Positions 53,260-62,779 of a stretch of DNA of 64,000 nt are shown piece by piece. Position 1 is the stretch's first letter. Each line of letters starts with the position of its first letter. The notes below the pieces were generated by a model. That model saw only the letters and a list, made by a program, of their open reading frames with translations. It was not told the DNA's origin and made no database searches. The translations under genes were made by a program, and so were the position numbers. Origin of the DNA: Rufibacter hautae (GTDB lineage: Bacteria > Bacteroidota > Bacteroidia > Cytophagales > Hymenobacteraceae); NCBI RefSeq assembly GCF_008271695.1, contig NZ_VKKY01000003.1, forward strand, positions 1,364,001-1,428,000, given 5' to 3'.

Positions 53260-54237
53260 GTGATCAATTCCACAAATCTAATGAATGGTATGTACAGGAC
53301 CTGCACCAAATGCGGCATCGCCAAAGTAGAGGAGACCGAGTTCACCAACCGCTCCTCAAAAAACAACCTCAAGAGGAGCGTCTGCAAGATCTGCGAAGCG
53401 GAATACTTAAGAATGAAAAGAGCCCCTAAGCTTCAGGCCAAGCGGGAAGCCAAAGAAAGGGTACGGCTAGAGGCCCTTGCCAGCCCAGTCAAGAGATGCA
53501 CCGGCTGCCTAGAGGAGAAGCCAAAGAGTGAGTTCAACAAAGCCAAGTCGGGCATCGGGGGATTAACTGCCTGGTGCAAGGCCTGCTACAGGAAATGGGT
53601 GGAGGACAACAAAACACATCTTTTCTATAAAGGGAGAGAGTACCGGGAGAAGAACAAGGAAACTTTAAAGGAGAAGAAAAGGGAATACGCCAAAACCGAG
53701 AAAAGCAGGCAGCAGCGGAAAGAGTACATCCTCCAGCGCCCTGAACTGAAGAAGAGGATATCGAACAAATACGCCAGGAACAACCGGGAGAAGGTAAAGG
53801 AGATAGGCAAGAGGTGTTTCCATAAGAACCCGGAGAAATACAGGAAATACAGCAGGGAGTACATGCGGAATAAAATGAAGACTGACCCCAGTTTCGCGGT
53901 AGAGTGCCGGCTCAGGTCCCGTATAATCAGCGCACTAAAAACAACAGGGGCCAGGAAGGCAGCCAAAACGATGGAGCTCCTAGGCTGCTCCATCGGGGAG
54001 TTCAGGAGCCACCTGGAAAAGCTTTTCAAACCGGGGATGTCCTGGGAGAACAGGGGGGAGTGGCACATTGACCACATCATTCCCTGCGCCTCCTTTGACC
54101 TCACCGACCCTGAGCAGCAAAAGGTTTGCTTCCATTTCATGAACCTGCAGCCCCTTTGGTGGAGGGAGAACATCATAAAAAAGGACAAGATCAAAGAACC
54201 GGTCCAGATGTCGATCCCTTTGCAGTTTGGATTATAA
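53260..54237 (+). CDS. HNH endonuclease with two N-terminal four-cysteine zinc modules
   Basis: 325 residues. Two tandem treble-clef-like modules precede the nuclease: CTKC...CKIC (about 15-46) and CTGC...CKAC (about 80-110). A highly charged linker (KKREYAKTEKSRQQRKEYILQR) leads to a C-terminal HNH nuclease: GEWHIDHIIPCASFDL (HNH first His, Asp-His pair) and FHFMNLQPLWWRENIIKKD (the N-H half). The family is frequent in phages and mobile elements; cleavage of double-stranded DNA is expected. Start taken at the ATG of MINSTNLMNGM, although GTG at 53260 reads as the first codon here; a nearby ATG at 53281 is another option. Confidence 0.82.
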   Translation: MINSTNLMNGMYRTCTKCGIAKVEETEFTNRSSKNNLKRSVCKICEAEYLRMKRAPKLQAKREAKERVRLEALASPVKRCTGCLEEKPKSEFNKAKSGIGGLTAWCKACYRKWVEDNKTHLFYKGREYREKNKETLKEKKREYAKTEKSRQQRKEYILQRPELKKRISNKYARNNREKVKEIGKRCFHKNPEKYRKYSREYMRNKMKTDPSFAVECRLRSRIISALKTTGARKAAKTMELLGCSIGEFRSHLEKLFKPGMSWENRGEWHIDHIIPCASFDLTDPEQQKVCFHFMNLQPLWWRENIIKKDKIKEPVQMSIPLQFGL

Positions 54238-54283
54238 ATGGATATCCGTTCTCATCCGGAATTGGAAGAGTTAAGTGGAGAGC

Positions 54284-54679
54284 TTACCACACCTTATGGC
54301 GTGGTATACCCGTCAGTTCCCCGTCCTGTTCCTCCCAAAGGCGCCACATCTCACCAGAGCATCTGCTCACCAGGGAGCTTCCCTTGTAGGTCATCTGATA
54401 CGACTCCGGCCGGAACGGCTTGCCGGGTACCACTACCTTGATGTAGCCTTTCTCCAGGAGTGCATTGACAGAGTCATACAAGCAGTGCAAGAAATAAGCC
54501 CCAGAGAGATAGGCGTCAACCTTAGCAGTTGTGAAGGGGTACTTGGCCAGGGAGAGCCGCTGGCAGGCGCAGAGCACCTCCCAGTCCCGCTGCCGCAGAC
54601 CGGTCTTTTTCTTGAGGTCCTTGAGGACCCGGTGCTGCACGGCCAGAATGCCGGAGATATCGGATAGCGGGATGTTCAT
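54284..54679 (-). CDS. Winged-helix-like protein of the island
   Basis: 131 residues. The region LKDLKKKTGLRQRDWEVLCACQRLSLAKYPFTTAKVDAYLS, then FLHCLYDSVNALLEKGYIKVVVPGKPFRPESYQMTYKG, looks like a MarR-type winged helix: helices followed by a beta wing with the 'LLEKGYIK' recognition and 'YQMTYKG' strand. No exact family is known to me. Opposite strand and convergent with the HNH gene. Likely DNA-binding, by inference. Confidence 0.6.
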   Translation of the reverse strand: MNIPLSDISGILAVQHRVLKDLKKKTGLRQRDWEVLCACQRLSLAKYPFTTAKVDAYLSGAYFLHCLYDSVNALLEKGYIKVVVPGKPFRPESYQMTYKGSSLVSRCSGEMWRLWEEQDGELTGIPRHKVW

Positions 54680-54742
54680 GCGTTACAGGGGATGTAAAAG
54701 GGTGGGATCAGAGGGTGGCTGGAGCGGACATATGTATGGCTC

Positions 54743-54985
54743 TTAGGATTTACAAACCCTCGAGCCCAAACTGTGCAGACCATACCTGAATTTACGAAAT
54801 AAAGGCCACATTTCCGGGGGATAGCCACTCTGCGCAAGGGAGTTCCCACTGAAAACATTGCCCAAACCAAGGACTGGCATCTGGTTTCCCAGAGGAATGT
54901 GGCCTCCCTTGTCATGTTTAAACACCAAGGGCTTTCCCCACCGTCCAAGCACAGTGACCTCCAGTGCCGCGCCTCGTTTAATCAC
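54743..54985 (-). CDS. Doubtful short open frame
   Basis: 80 codons (MIKRGAALEVTVLGRWGKPLVFKHDK...HSLGSRVCKS), no motif, no recognised relative, overlapping another frame. It fills part of a 455-bp gap (54680-55134) whose remaining sequence is AT-rich promoter-like before the next gene. Recorded as a possibility only. Confidence 0.2.
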   Translation of the reverse strand: MIKRGAALEVTVLGRWGKPLVFKHDKGGHIPLGNQMPVLGLGNVFSGNSLAQSGYPPEMWPLFRKFRYGLHSLGSRVCKS

Positions 54986-55134
54986 ATTGAAACCCTATCC
55001 CCGCGCAGACCGCAGGTTTGTATAACTTATTGGATGCCAGTCAAAACACCTTGAGATTCTCTTTAAAATTGTCAAACTATTATGTAAATTATAGAATAAA
55101 GATTAGGATTTGTTTTCATTTTAAAAACCATACC

Positions 55135-55944
55135 ATGAGAAAAGCAACCATTTTCGCAGTGGCGCTGCTGTGTGGCATCGTATCACACCTGCAGGCCCAA
55201 ACATCCCCTCCCATCGTGGGCACCTGGGAGATGGTCTCCATGACCGGAAAAGACGGAACCGGCGCGCCGATAACCCGGGACGTGAGCGCCGTCAAACAGT
55301 ACAAGGTCTTCACGCCCACGCACTGGATGTACATCGTGAAGGGGGTGGTGCGGGACACCCTCAGGATGGAGGGGGACCACGGGACCTACACCCTGCAGGG
55401 TAATAAGTACGTCGAGAAACTGAGCGATTCCGCCACTACCGCCTTCACCATGAAAGTGGAGGGGGACAGACTCTACCAGGACGGCCACATCCTAATGGCC
55501 GACGGCAGGAAGGTGGAACTCCACGAGGTGTACCTGAAGGTGAGCGGAACCCCCAACCCCGACAAGTCACTGGTAGGGGCCTGGAACTTCCTATCGTCAT
55601 ACATCATGGCCGACGGGAAGAAGGTGACCGACACGGCCAAGAAGGAGTTCCAGCTCATCACCCCCACGCACTTCATGTCGGTGGAAAGGGGCGGGGAGAA
55701 GCAGAGGACCGTAGCCCTGGGCTCCTACACCCTCTCCGGCGGCAAATTCAAACCCAAGTTTATCCTTACCCCCGCAATGATGAACGAGAAGGACCGGTAT
55801 GACATCACAGCCAAGGTGGAGGGGGACAAGCTCGTGCTGAAGGGCACCACCACCACCGCGGTGGACGGGAAGGTCTATGAGTGGGGCGTGACCTACCAGC
55901 GGGCCGACGCGAAGCAGGCGAAATTGGTCGCAGGCAATAAATAA
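55135..55944 (+). CDS. Secreted protein with two lipocalin-like (DUF4488-like) repeats
   Basis: 269 residues from ATG at 55135 (signal MRKATIFAVALLCGIVSHLQAQ); an earlier in-frame ATG lies at 55018 in AT-rich promoter sequence and is rejected. Two homologous halves follow: IVGTWEMVSMTGKDG...YKVFTPTHWMYI...GTYTLQGNKYVEKL and LVGAWNFLSSYIMADG...FQLITPTHFMSV...GSYTLSGGKFKP, each a small beta-barrel of about 115 residues with a conserved F-x-P/TPTH core. Envelope or extracellular; ligand unknown. Tandem duplication inside one gene. Confidence 0.8.
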   Translation: MRKATIFAVALLCGIVSHLQAQTSPPIVGTWEMVSMTGKDGTGAPITRDVSAVKQYKVFTPTHWMYIVKGVVRDTLRMEGDHGTYTLQGNKYVEKLSDSATTAFTMKVEGDRLYQDGHILMADGRKVELHEVYLKVSGTPNPDKSLVGAWNFLSSYIMADGKKVTDTAKKEFQLITPTHFMSVERGGEKQRTVALGSYTLSGGKFKPKFILTPAMMNEKDRYDITAKVEGDKLVLKGTTTTAVDGKVYEWGVTYQRADAKQAKLVAGNK

Positions 55945-56021
55945 GGACCAGCCATTTCCTCCTTTGCCTTTTCTGTTCCAATTCCGCTGCTCATCTCCCA
56001 TAGGCTGTCAGCGGCACCTGC

Positions 56022-56127
56022 TGTATCAAAAAAAGTACTGCCGAAACAGATGCCTCTCCCGCATTGGAGGGGCAGCCATATTTAAACTTGACCTGTATCA
56101 GGATAAGCTAATGCTTTTTTTGATACA
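56022..56127. promoter_or_regulatory. Inverted 14-bp repeat upstream of the serine recombinase (possible res site)
   Basis: TGTATCAAAAAAAG at 56022-56035 recurs as its exact complement CTTTTTTTGATACA at 56114-56127. A third TGTATCA half-site lies at 56094-56100, 20 bp before the inverted copy. The cluster sits 40-150 bp before the recombinase ATG, the usual place of a resolvase recombination/regulation site. Confidence 0.55.
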
Positions 56128-56168
56128 AATGTCTATATTGTGGTTCTCTAGCCATACCCTAAAGCCTC

Positions 56169-56828
56169 ATGAAAGCAGCCCTCTACCTCCGTGTCTCCAC
56201 CTCCAAGCAGAACACCGACCGCCAGCTGAGCGAACTCCAGGACTACGCTAGTAAGCATGGCTTTGAGGTGGCCTACACGGCCTGTGAGACGGTCTCCGGC
56301 ACGAGGCACAGGTATCAGCGCCCCGGCATGGAGAGGGTGCTGGAGATGGCCAGTAAGGGCGAGATCACGGAAGTCATCTGCCTAGAGCTGTCGAGGCTGG
56401 GCAGGGACGCCATGGACGTGCGGAGCCTCATCCTGGAGCTGGCGGAGCACGGGGTCTGCACCCACGTGGTGAACCGGAGCCTGCGCTCGTTGGACAAAAG
56501 GAGGAGGAAGGACCACGTCACGATGATGGTGCTGGGCATCCTGGCGGATCTGGCCGAGATGGAGCGGGAAACCACCGTGGAGCGGATCGTCTCAGGCCAG
56601 CAGGAGGCCAAGCGGCAGGGCAAGCACATCGCCCGGCCGAAGGGGTCTGTGAAGAGCACGGAGCGGTTCCTGGAGGAGAACAAGAGAGTCGTGGAGTACC
56701 TGAGGGAAGGCCGCTGCTCCGTCCGGGAGATCGCCACTCTGTGCGGCGTCTCGCCAAACACCGTGGTGAAGGCCAAGCGGGCACTTAGTGCAGAAAGTGC
56801 AACCCTCCCGCAGGCGATTTCTGCCTAA
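56169..56828 (+). CDS. Serine recombinase (resolvase/invertase family)
   Basis: 219 residues. The N-terminal catalytic domain has the nucleophile Ser10 in YLRVSTSKQNTDRQ, then the conserved ELSRLGRDAMDV and LAEMERETTVERI helix (E helix for dimerisation). The C-terminal 50 residues (EGRCSVREIATLCGVSPNTVVKAKRAL) are a helix-turn-helix of the HTH_7/resolvase type. The family resolves cointegrates or inverts DNA segments. Gene starts right after a cluster of repeats that may be its site. Confidence 0.93.
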   Translation: MKAALYLRVSTSKQNTDRQLSELQDYASKHGFEVAYTACETVSGTRHRYQRPGMERVLEMASKGEITEVICLELSRLGRDAMDVRSLILELAEHGVCTHVVNRSLRSLDKRRRKDHVTMMVLGILADLAEMERETTVERIVSGQQEAKRQGKHIARPKGSVKSTERFLEENKRVVEYLREGRCSVREIATLCGVSPNTVVKAKRALSAESATLPQAISA

Positions 56829-57585
56829 CCATCCCCGCCATTATCAACGAAAACTGGAGAGATCTAAGTAAAGGTTGGGTTTACGTTTCCAGGCAACGAC
56901 CTTCAACAGGGGCTGTCTTGCCATAATCGGAAAAAGATTCAGCATGGCATAACCAGACCCACCCGGTCAGGCCCAAAGCGTTTCAATCCCGCGAACACAC
57001 CCCCACCCAATGAATACAAGTCACCAAGAATCATATACTTCTATTCAATTTTGCCAGCCTGAGCCATCTGCTTTAATAGTCATGCCATATCCCCCGCTGG
57101 TAAGCCATAGTAGAAGGCTATAGGCTTAACTGTCTTTCCCTGCAAAGCTGGTGGCCCACGATCAAGGCCTTCTTCACCCGAGGCAGTTACTCGTTGTAGG
57201 ATCAGAGAATCCAAATTTTGTCACCTCCAAAGTAGCAGGGCTTTCTTTGCGCTTGTCAGGCTTCCCGGCTACCAATAGCCGCGGGAGCTACCCTTGATAT
57301 ATTCAACACCTTCTCATTTAATACTATTCCTGATATTGAATAGGCCATCCCCATGGACGATTATACCTAGAAGTAGGTAATTGTAAAGCGGATAAAATAT
57401 ATCAAATTTGATAAAGTATTGCATTTTACAAATATTAAGCTTCTCAGGCGAGTCCCATAACAGTTAATTTATTATTGATTATAGTTCCCAGGGAACTAGC
57501 CGCTTCTAAAAACCCAGAAGTTCTACTTGCCTACAGAGTCCTTATTATCCCCATGCCATTGTTGAATCTTTCATTTATAAAAGAT
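56829..57585. other. Long gap before the big secreted protein: repeat A and palindrome
   Basis: 757 bp. Direct repeat copy A at 56956-57032. A minus-strand stretch at about 57060-57160 gives protein-like text ending GKTVKPIAFYYGLPAGDMA before a stop, possibly a dead gene piece. A perfect palindrome TATCAAATTTGATA lies at 57400-57413, about 170 bp before the next ATG, a candidate regulator site. Confidence 0.5.
56956..57032. repeat. Diverged direct repeat A flanking the large secreted gene
   Basis: Matches 61540-61615 at about four of five positions over its first 53 bp (shared blocks ACCCGGTCA, CCCAAAG, GTTTCAATC, CCCACCC and TACAAG). Both copies lie in the same orientation, one on each side of the 57586-61353 gene. 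Confidence 0.65.
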
Positions 57586-60500
57586 ATGGAACGAAACCTC
57601 TACCCACCCTACCTGCTTTCCCTACTTGCTTTCCTATCCCTTTTGGGCCCGCGGGCCTCGGGCCAAGGCAAGCTCCAGGTCCAGGTCCAGGTCTATGATA
57701 GGGCGAACACCCCAGGGTTGCCGACAAACGTTTTCCAGCGGATAGGGGTTGACGGCAAGGGGCATGTGTGGGCCGGCACGAACGGGCTGGGGTTGGTGAA
57801 ACTCAACCCGATAACCAAGGCGGCGGACAGCATCACTTTCATCGCCTTTCCCACCCACCAGGTCAGGGCCATCGAGCGGGACGGGAAGGGTGATATCCTC
57901 GTGGGGTCCGGGGCCGGGGGGATACAGGCGACGGGCGGTGGGATACGCAGGTTCACACAGGGAAGCATGACCCCGGCCAGCACCTGGAACTCCGAGGCAG
58001 AGATCGTTTCCCGGTATGTCAACGGATTGGCCGAGGGACCGAACGGGACGCTCTGGGCCGCCCATGGCCAGACGGTTGCCGGCGGGATCACCAAAGAGGG
58101 CGGGGTAGGCGTGTTCAACGGCACATCCTGGAGGAAGCTCCAGGGGTCGACCCTGCCGGGGAAGGATGTCAGGGTGCTTTCGGTGGCAAGGGTCGGCAAA
58201 AATATGTGGGTGGGGGTAGACAGGTCTTGCCAGACCCCCGGCGCCTGCTCAGCACCTGTCATAGTAGAGTTCGAGGACTATTCAGAATTAGGGGGGACAA
58301 AGCAGCGTGTCGTTTCCGGGGGGCTCTCATCTTTGAATGATGCCGGGCTGCCGAGGGTGATATTCCATGACGCCCCAAGGAACCTCACCTGGGTGGGGTT
58401 AAGCTCAGGGACGGGTGTGGCGGTATATGACCATGCAAAAGGCTCTTGGGCCGTATTGGGGAGCGAGGTCACAAAGCTGCCGGAAAACACGGCCGTCAGT
58501 TTCGGCTCGATCAAAGCGGATAGCAAGGGGAATATCTGGATAGGGACCTCAAACGGGCTGCTGCGGTTCAATGGGGATGGTTACGCCAGTCCCAGAAACT
58601 GGACTTTGTACACCACCGAAGACGGATTGCCTGCCAATTTTATCAATGGGGTCGCAGTCGACAAGGATGAGAGTGTCTGGTTGGCGACCTCGGCCGGGAT
58701 TGCAAAGGCGGTCCTTAGGTCCGAGATGAGCGTCGTGAATGTATCAGCGGACCTTCCTGAGGGAAGGAGAATACTCAGCCCAATAGAAAAGGCAGAGGTA
58801 AGCCTGTTCGACGGTACCACCTTGATTGACAAAACCGCCACCGGGAAAGAGGGGGAGTTCTCCTTCTCCAAAAGCACCGATCCCAAGAAAGCCTACCGGT
58901 TGGAGGTATCCACTGGAACTGGTGCAGATAAAATGGTAATGAGTATAGACAATGTCGATGTCGGGAAGATAGGCCAGATCAGGTTCCCCCAGAGGGTACG
59001 GGAACAGGTCAGGGAAAACGAGGAATCCATATCAGAATTCGAAATCAAGCCTGGGGCATTCACCGATCCCCTCTCGGTTCCCATCAAGGTAGAAGGCTAT
59101 GTGGATGAGGCAAACAACATTTCCTCCCTTATCGATAAGGATTGGAGAAATCTGAAGGAAAAGGGCTTGGAAAGGGACCAGTCCTTGGAAGGGATGGAAA
59201 GGGTTCTGCTGGGGCAATATATAACCAAGGAATACTTCGACCAAAGCAATGAGTTAACCGGCAAGCTTCTGTCCTTCGCCCTCGAGTTCTCCAAATCTCT
59301 GCTGGACCTCGCCTCTTTCTCAAAGAAGACGAATGTTGAGCTAAAGGAAAGTGCGGAGGAATTACAGAAAAAGATCGAAAACAATGAATTCCCAAGCTTT
59401 ATCGAGAAGGAAAAAGCCGTTAAACAACTTGCCTTATACAAGGGAGCAATCATTAGCGGAAGGATTGCCCTTAAAGCAACCATCGACATTCACAAGGAGG
59501 ATATCACCAATATGGCTCTGCAGAAATTCGGTGACTCAAAAACCGCCAAAAATGTATTGAACGAGGTTTTCTCCCTTTTATATCAGGTAATCGACAACTA
59601 CAACCCTTTGGATCCCTCAGACTCTGCCTGGAACTTCATAGAGGCCAAAGTCAAAGACATCATCGTGTATCATGGGGCGAGGCAACTGAACGAGAGGTAC
59701 TATATCCCACAGACCAAGCCTTATGTGCAGGACATAGTGGAGCACGCCGAGTTGCAAAAAGAAAGCGGCAAAACCTTCCTTGCCGCCGCCGCCGCCAATA
59801 CGCAGCTTGAGAAGACAAAGGAAACCATTGGCTCCACTATTTCCAGGGGCGATCTGCTAGAGTTGACCTCGAACGTCTCCTCCACCGCAGCAGACCTCGG
59901 CGAGACAATTTCCCCTTTGTTGGTTTTAGCCAGTGGAGGTCTCTTAACCCCATTCGCCTCAGGCCTATATGCGACATCGAAAGCCATGAAGGCGATCTCC
60001 ATCCTTAGCACGGGAGCTGCATTCGGCACCTATCTGTACAGGTACACCCAGGTGCCGGACGAACTGAAGGTGGGGATCGACAAAAGCCTGGAAAGGAAAG
60101 GAAGGGGGCATGTCGGAAAGGCCAGATACGGTAGCGAGGCTTTGGAGAAAACCCTTAAACAGGTGAATGACTCGCTGCAGGTGCTTAAAGTTGACTTGGA
60201 TGCCAACAGAAGCGAGGCAGTTGCAGGCCATATGGAGGGATTGGGCAGGCTGGTAGACCAGCTTGGCAAAGATCTGACCGACGCAAGGGGATACGTGTAT
60301 GCCGTGACCCCTAATGCCATCAAGGCCTCAGTTGGCTTCGAAGATGTCTATAACCGGACTCTCCAGGCCTTCGGTGACCATGATATGAGCAAGCTTCTGG
60401 TAAGTAACCACCTGACCAGTTACCTGATCGAGCCCGGTTCGGAGGAATACCGAGAGGCACTTTCCGGTGAGATAGACTCCTTGGTGCTGAACAACGGGCT

Positions 60501-61353
60501 CTTGGTTGAGGCCCTAAGGGAAATGGTGGAGAAAACCTCCTCGGTTGAATCGGAGGCTTTCGTTATGGTGAACCAGGTGCTGCACCCTGATTCCATCCTG
60601 CTAAACTCGACGTTTCCCTTGGCCATAAGCTACAAAAACCATGGAGGCTCCCCGAGCGAAGCGTTCAGGGTATCCCTCAAGCCGTCCGATGATCTATCGG
60701 CCAGCAGAACCGGGATTGATGTACCCGCGTTGGGACCGGGGGAGGAACGGACAATCACGCTACAGGTTTCCGCAGGGGATGACCTTTCCATCAACCCGTC
60801 GCTTATCGTTTCTTTCGAAGGGGTGGACGCTTTCCCGAGGACCATCGTTTTCCAGCACGGTGCCTCCATCTTCACCCAGCAGAACTGCTTCACCCCCAAA
60901 CCCAGCATCTCAGCCTCGGGTTCCCTGCTAACCTCCAGCAGTGCCACGGAAAACCAGTGGTACCTGGATGGAAAGATAATCAATGGGGCAACCAATCAGT
61001 CCTATACCGCTACAAAGTCTGGGGTGTATTCCGTTCAGGTCAATGGCAGCTGCGGGTTGAGCGAGATGTCTGCCGGCGTCACCTTCAACGTGACCGGTAT
61101 CGAGGAGGAACTCGCAAACGCCATTCGGGTCTACCCCAACCCCACCACAGGGAGACTTCGGGTGGACACGGAAGGAAGGGCGGAACTGAGAAAGCTCACG
61201 CTTTTCTCCTTGCAGGGGAAAGTACTCTTGGTGCTGGAGGGGAAGGGGGGAAAAAGGATTGACATGGATGTAAGGCACCTAGGAAAAGGAGTGCTTATCC
61301 TTCAGCTTCAAACCGATAAGGGGACGATACACAGGAGGATTCTCCTTAATTAA
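57586..61353 (+). CDS. Giant type IX secreted protein: propeller, long helical domain, CARDB-like domain
   Basis: 1255 residues from ATG at 57586 (signal [20 protein letters not shown]); a TTG-initiated longer frame at 57475 is rejected. Order: beta-propeller of two-component-regulator-type repeats (about 25-378, e.g. [43 protein letters not shown]); a carboxypeptidase-regulatory-like sandwich (about 395-468); a long charged helical region (about 472-995) with a hydrophobic stretch at about 773-820 ([36 protein letters not shown]); a CARDB-like beta domain (about 1020-1120); an Ig-like segment; and a type A sorting domain (1179-1255, VYPNP). Secreted or surface-bound. Function unknown. Confidence 0.82.
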   Translation: MERNLYPPYLLSLLAFLSLLGPRASGQGKLQVQVQVYDRANTPGLPTNVFQRIGVDGKGHVWAGTNGLGLVKLNPITKAADSITFIAFPTHQVRAIERDGKGDILVGSGAGGIQATGGGIRRFTQGSMTPASTWNSEAEIVSRYVNGLAEGPNGTLWAAHGQTVAGGITKEGGVGVFNGTSWRKLQGSTLPGKDVRVLSVARVGKNMWVGVDRSCQTPGACSAPVIVEFEDYSELGGTKQRVVSGGLSSLNDAGLPRVIFHDAPRNLTWVGLSSGTGVAVYDHAKGSWAVLGSEVTKLPENTAVSFGSIKADSKGNIWIGTSNGLLRFNGDGYASPRNWTLYTTEDGLPANFINGVAVDKDESVWLATSAGIAKAVLRSEMSVVNVSADLPEGRRILSPIEKAEVSLFDGTTLIDKTATGKEGEFSFSKSTDPKKAYRLEVSTGTGADKMVMSIDNVDVGKIGQIRFPQRVREQVRENEESISEFEIKPGAFTDPLSVPIKVEGYVDEANNISSLIDKDWRNLKEKGLERDQSLEGMERVLLGQYITKEYFDQSNELTGKLLSFALEFSKSLLDLASFSKKTNVELKESAEELQKKIENNEFPSFIEKEKAVKQLALYKGAIISGRIALKATIDIHKEDITNMALQKFGDSKTAKNVLNEVFSLLYQVIDNYNPLDPSDSAWNFIEAKVKDIIVYHGARQLNERYYIPQTKPYVQDIVEHAELQKESGKTFLAAAAANTQLEKTKETIGSTISRGDLLELTSNVSSTAADLGETISPLLVLASGGLLTPFASGLYATSKAMKAISILSTGAAFGTYLYRYTQVPDELKVGIDKSLERKGRGHVGKARYGSEALEKTLKQVNDSLQVLKVDLDANRSEAVAGHMEGLGRLVDQLGKDLTDARGYVYAVTPNAIKASVGFEDVYNRTLQAFGDHDMSKLLVSNHLTSYLIEPGSEEYREALSGEIDSLVLNNGLLVEALREMVEKTSSVESEAFVMVNQVLHPDSILLNSTFPLAISYKNHGGSPSEAFRVSLKPSDDLSASRTGIDVPALGPGEERTITLQVSAGDDLSINPSLIVSFEGVDAFPRTIVFQHGASIFTQQNCFTPKPSISASGSLLTSSSATENQWYLDGKIINGATNQSYTATKSGVYSVQVNGSCGLSEMSAGVTFNVTGIEEELANAIRVYPNPTTGRLRVDTEGRAELRKLTLFSLQGKVLLVLEGKGGKRIDMDVRHLGKGVLILQLQTDKGTIHRRILLN

Positions 61354-61368
61354 GGTTGGTATGGAAAT

Positions 61369-61394
61369 GGGGCCTTCATATCCATGAAGGTCCC
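61369..61394 (+). terminator. Weak hairpin after the giant gene
   Basis: GGGGCCTTCAT at 61369-61379 pairs with ATGAAGGTCCC at 61384-61394 (one wobble) with a 4-nt loop; the following sequence is TTCCCTCTC, so intrinsic termination is only possible. Confidence 0.45.
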
Positions 61395-61539
61395 TTCCCT
61401 CTCGACTATAACCAAAGCAATTATAACCTTATTTGTGGCTGAGAACCTGGTTTGATGAGGAATTGGTTTACTGTCAAGCGCCTTTTCATCAAAGAAGCGC
61501 CCTCTCTCCGCAAGAAAACAAACAGACCTTCCAAAATCT

Positions 61540-61615
61540 GACCTACCCGGTCATACCCAAAGGGTTTCAATCAAGCGAGCATATGCCCACCCTTGAAGTA
61601 CAAGCCACAGACATC
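61540..61615. repeat. Diverged direct repeat B flanking the large secreted gene
   Basis: Second copy of repeat A, same orientation. It sits within the 381-bp gap 61354-61734 between the giant gene and the AraC gene, which has no other coding content I can support. Confidence 0.65.
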
Positions 61616-61734
61616 TAATCCTCTCATTTCGGTTTATGGTTATTTGGTCCTCATTTAACATATGAGGCATTATAGGGTAGGCGAATAATCCTCGGTTTAA
61701 AATAAAAAGGGTTATCGGATAGGTGAACTACCTA

Positions 61735-62631
61735 TTAATTGAGCATCCGGTAGTCATTCGGTGAATACCCCACTCGCTGCTTGAACAAGCGGGTGAAATG
61801 TTGGGGGTACTTGAAGCCCAGCTCATAGGCAATCTGGGCAACGGACTTGCTTTGGTCAAATACCCTTTCCTTGGCCACGTCAATCACCTTAGCTTGGATG
61901 TAGTCCTGCGCGGTTTTCCCAGTTTCTTTTTTAATCAAGTCCCCGAAATAGTTGGCCGATAGGTTCAACTCACCCGCACAGTAGGCTACGGATGGCAGGC
62001 CGATCGTCTGTGGTTTGTCTGTCTGAAAATATTCGTTCAGAAGGTTCTCGAACCTCTCCAGAGCTCCCTTGTGGACATTGTCGCGGGTGATGAACTGGCG
62101 GTCGTAGAAGCGGACGCAGTAGTTCAGCAGGAGCTCGATGTTGGAGGCGATGAGCCGTTTGCTGTGCTTGTCAACGGCATGCTCCAATTCATACTCGATT
62201 TTCGAAAAACAGTCCAAAACGATTTTCCGCTCCCGCTCCGAGAGGTGAAGCGCCTCATTGGACTGGTAGCCGAAGAAGGAGTAATCCTGTATGTGGCGTC
62301 CCAGGTCGGTACCGTGTATCAGGTCAGGGTGAAAAACAAGGGCATACCCTTTCGGCTGGTAGACCTCCCCGCTGCTGTCAACCGTGACCACCTGTCCAGG
62401 ACCTATGAACACCAGCGTCCCTTCCTGGTAGTCGTAGGTAGCCCGGCCATACCGCAAATCCCCGCATACCACCTCTTTCAGGAAGATGGTGTAGAAACCG
62501 AAGAACATGTTGGAGGCTGCCCTGGGGCTTGCCTTGGATAAATCCACCACACTCACCAGCGGGTGCAGTGTCCCGTGGTTGTTAAAGGCGTTGTAATCGC
62601 CTACCGTCTCGAATCTTCTCAGGTTATCCAT
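61735..62631 (-). CDS. AraC-family transcriptional regulator
   Basis: 298 residues. The N-terminal cupin-like sensor part spans to about 170 (GTLVFIGPGQVVTVDSSGEVYQPKGYALVFHPDLIHG). The C-terminal 100 residues hold two helix-turn-helix units: AYCAGELNLSANYFGDLIKKETGKTAQDYI and SVAQIAYELGFKYPQHFTRLFKQRVGYSPNDYR, the typical AraC signature. It is divergent from the aldo/keto reductase gene with a 175-bp gap and probably controls it. This pairing is very common in Bacteroidota. Confidence 0.93.
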   Translation of the reverse strand: MDNLRRFETVGDYNAFNNHGTLHPLVSVVDLSKASPRAASNMFFGFYTIFLKEVVCGDLRYGRATYDYQEGTLVFIGPGQVVTVDSSGEVYQPKGYALVFHPDLIHGTDLGRHIQDYSFFGYQSNEALHLSERERKIVLDCFSKIEYELEHAVDKHSKRLIASNIELLLNYCVRFYDRQFITRDNVHKGALERFENLLNEYFQTDKPQTIGLPSVAYCAGELNLSANYFGDLIKKETGKTAQDYIQAKVIDVAKERVFDQSKSVAQIAYELGFKYPQHFTRLFKQRVGYSPNDYRMLN

Positions 62632-62779
62632 AATCTCATTTGGTTTAAGCCATTCAAAAATAACGTTTTACCCGCCTCTAACCTGAAGGCCCTGCCCCGA
62701 TCAGTAATAATGGTATGGATACCCGTAATCTGTATAACACCAAGGTATATACGGCCCCATACCTTTGCCGTAGTAATAA

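Noticed and set aside
54676-54948. 90-codon minus-strand frame
   Set aside because: Overlaps another doubtful frame and has no coding features; neither can be preferred.
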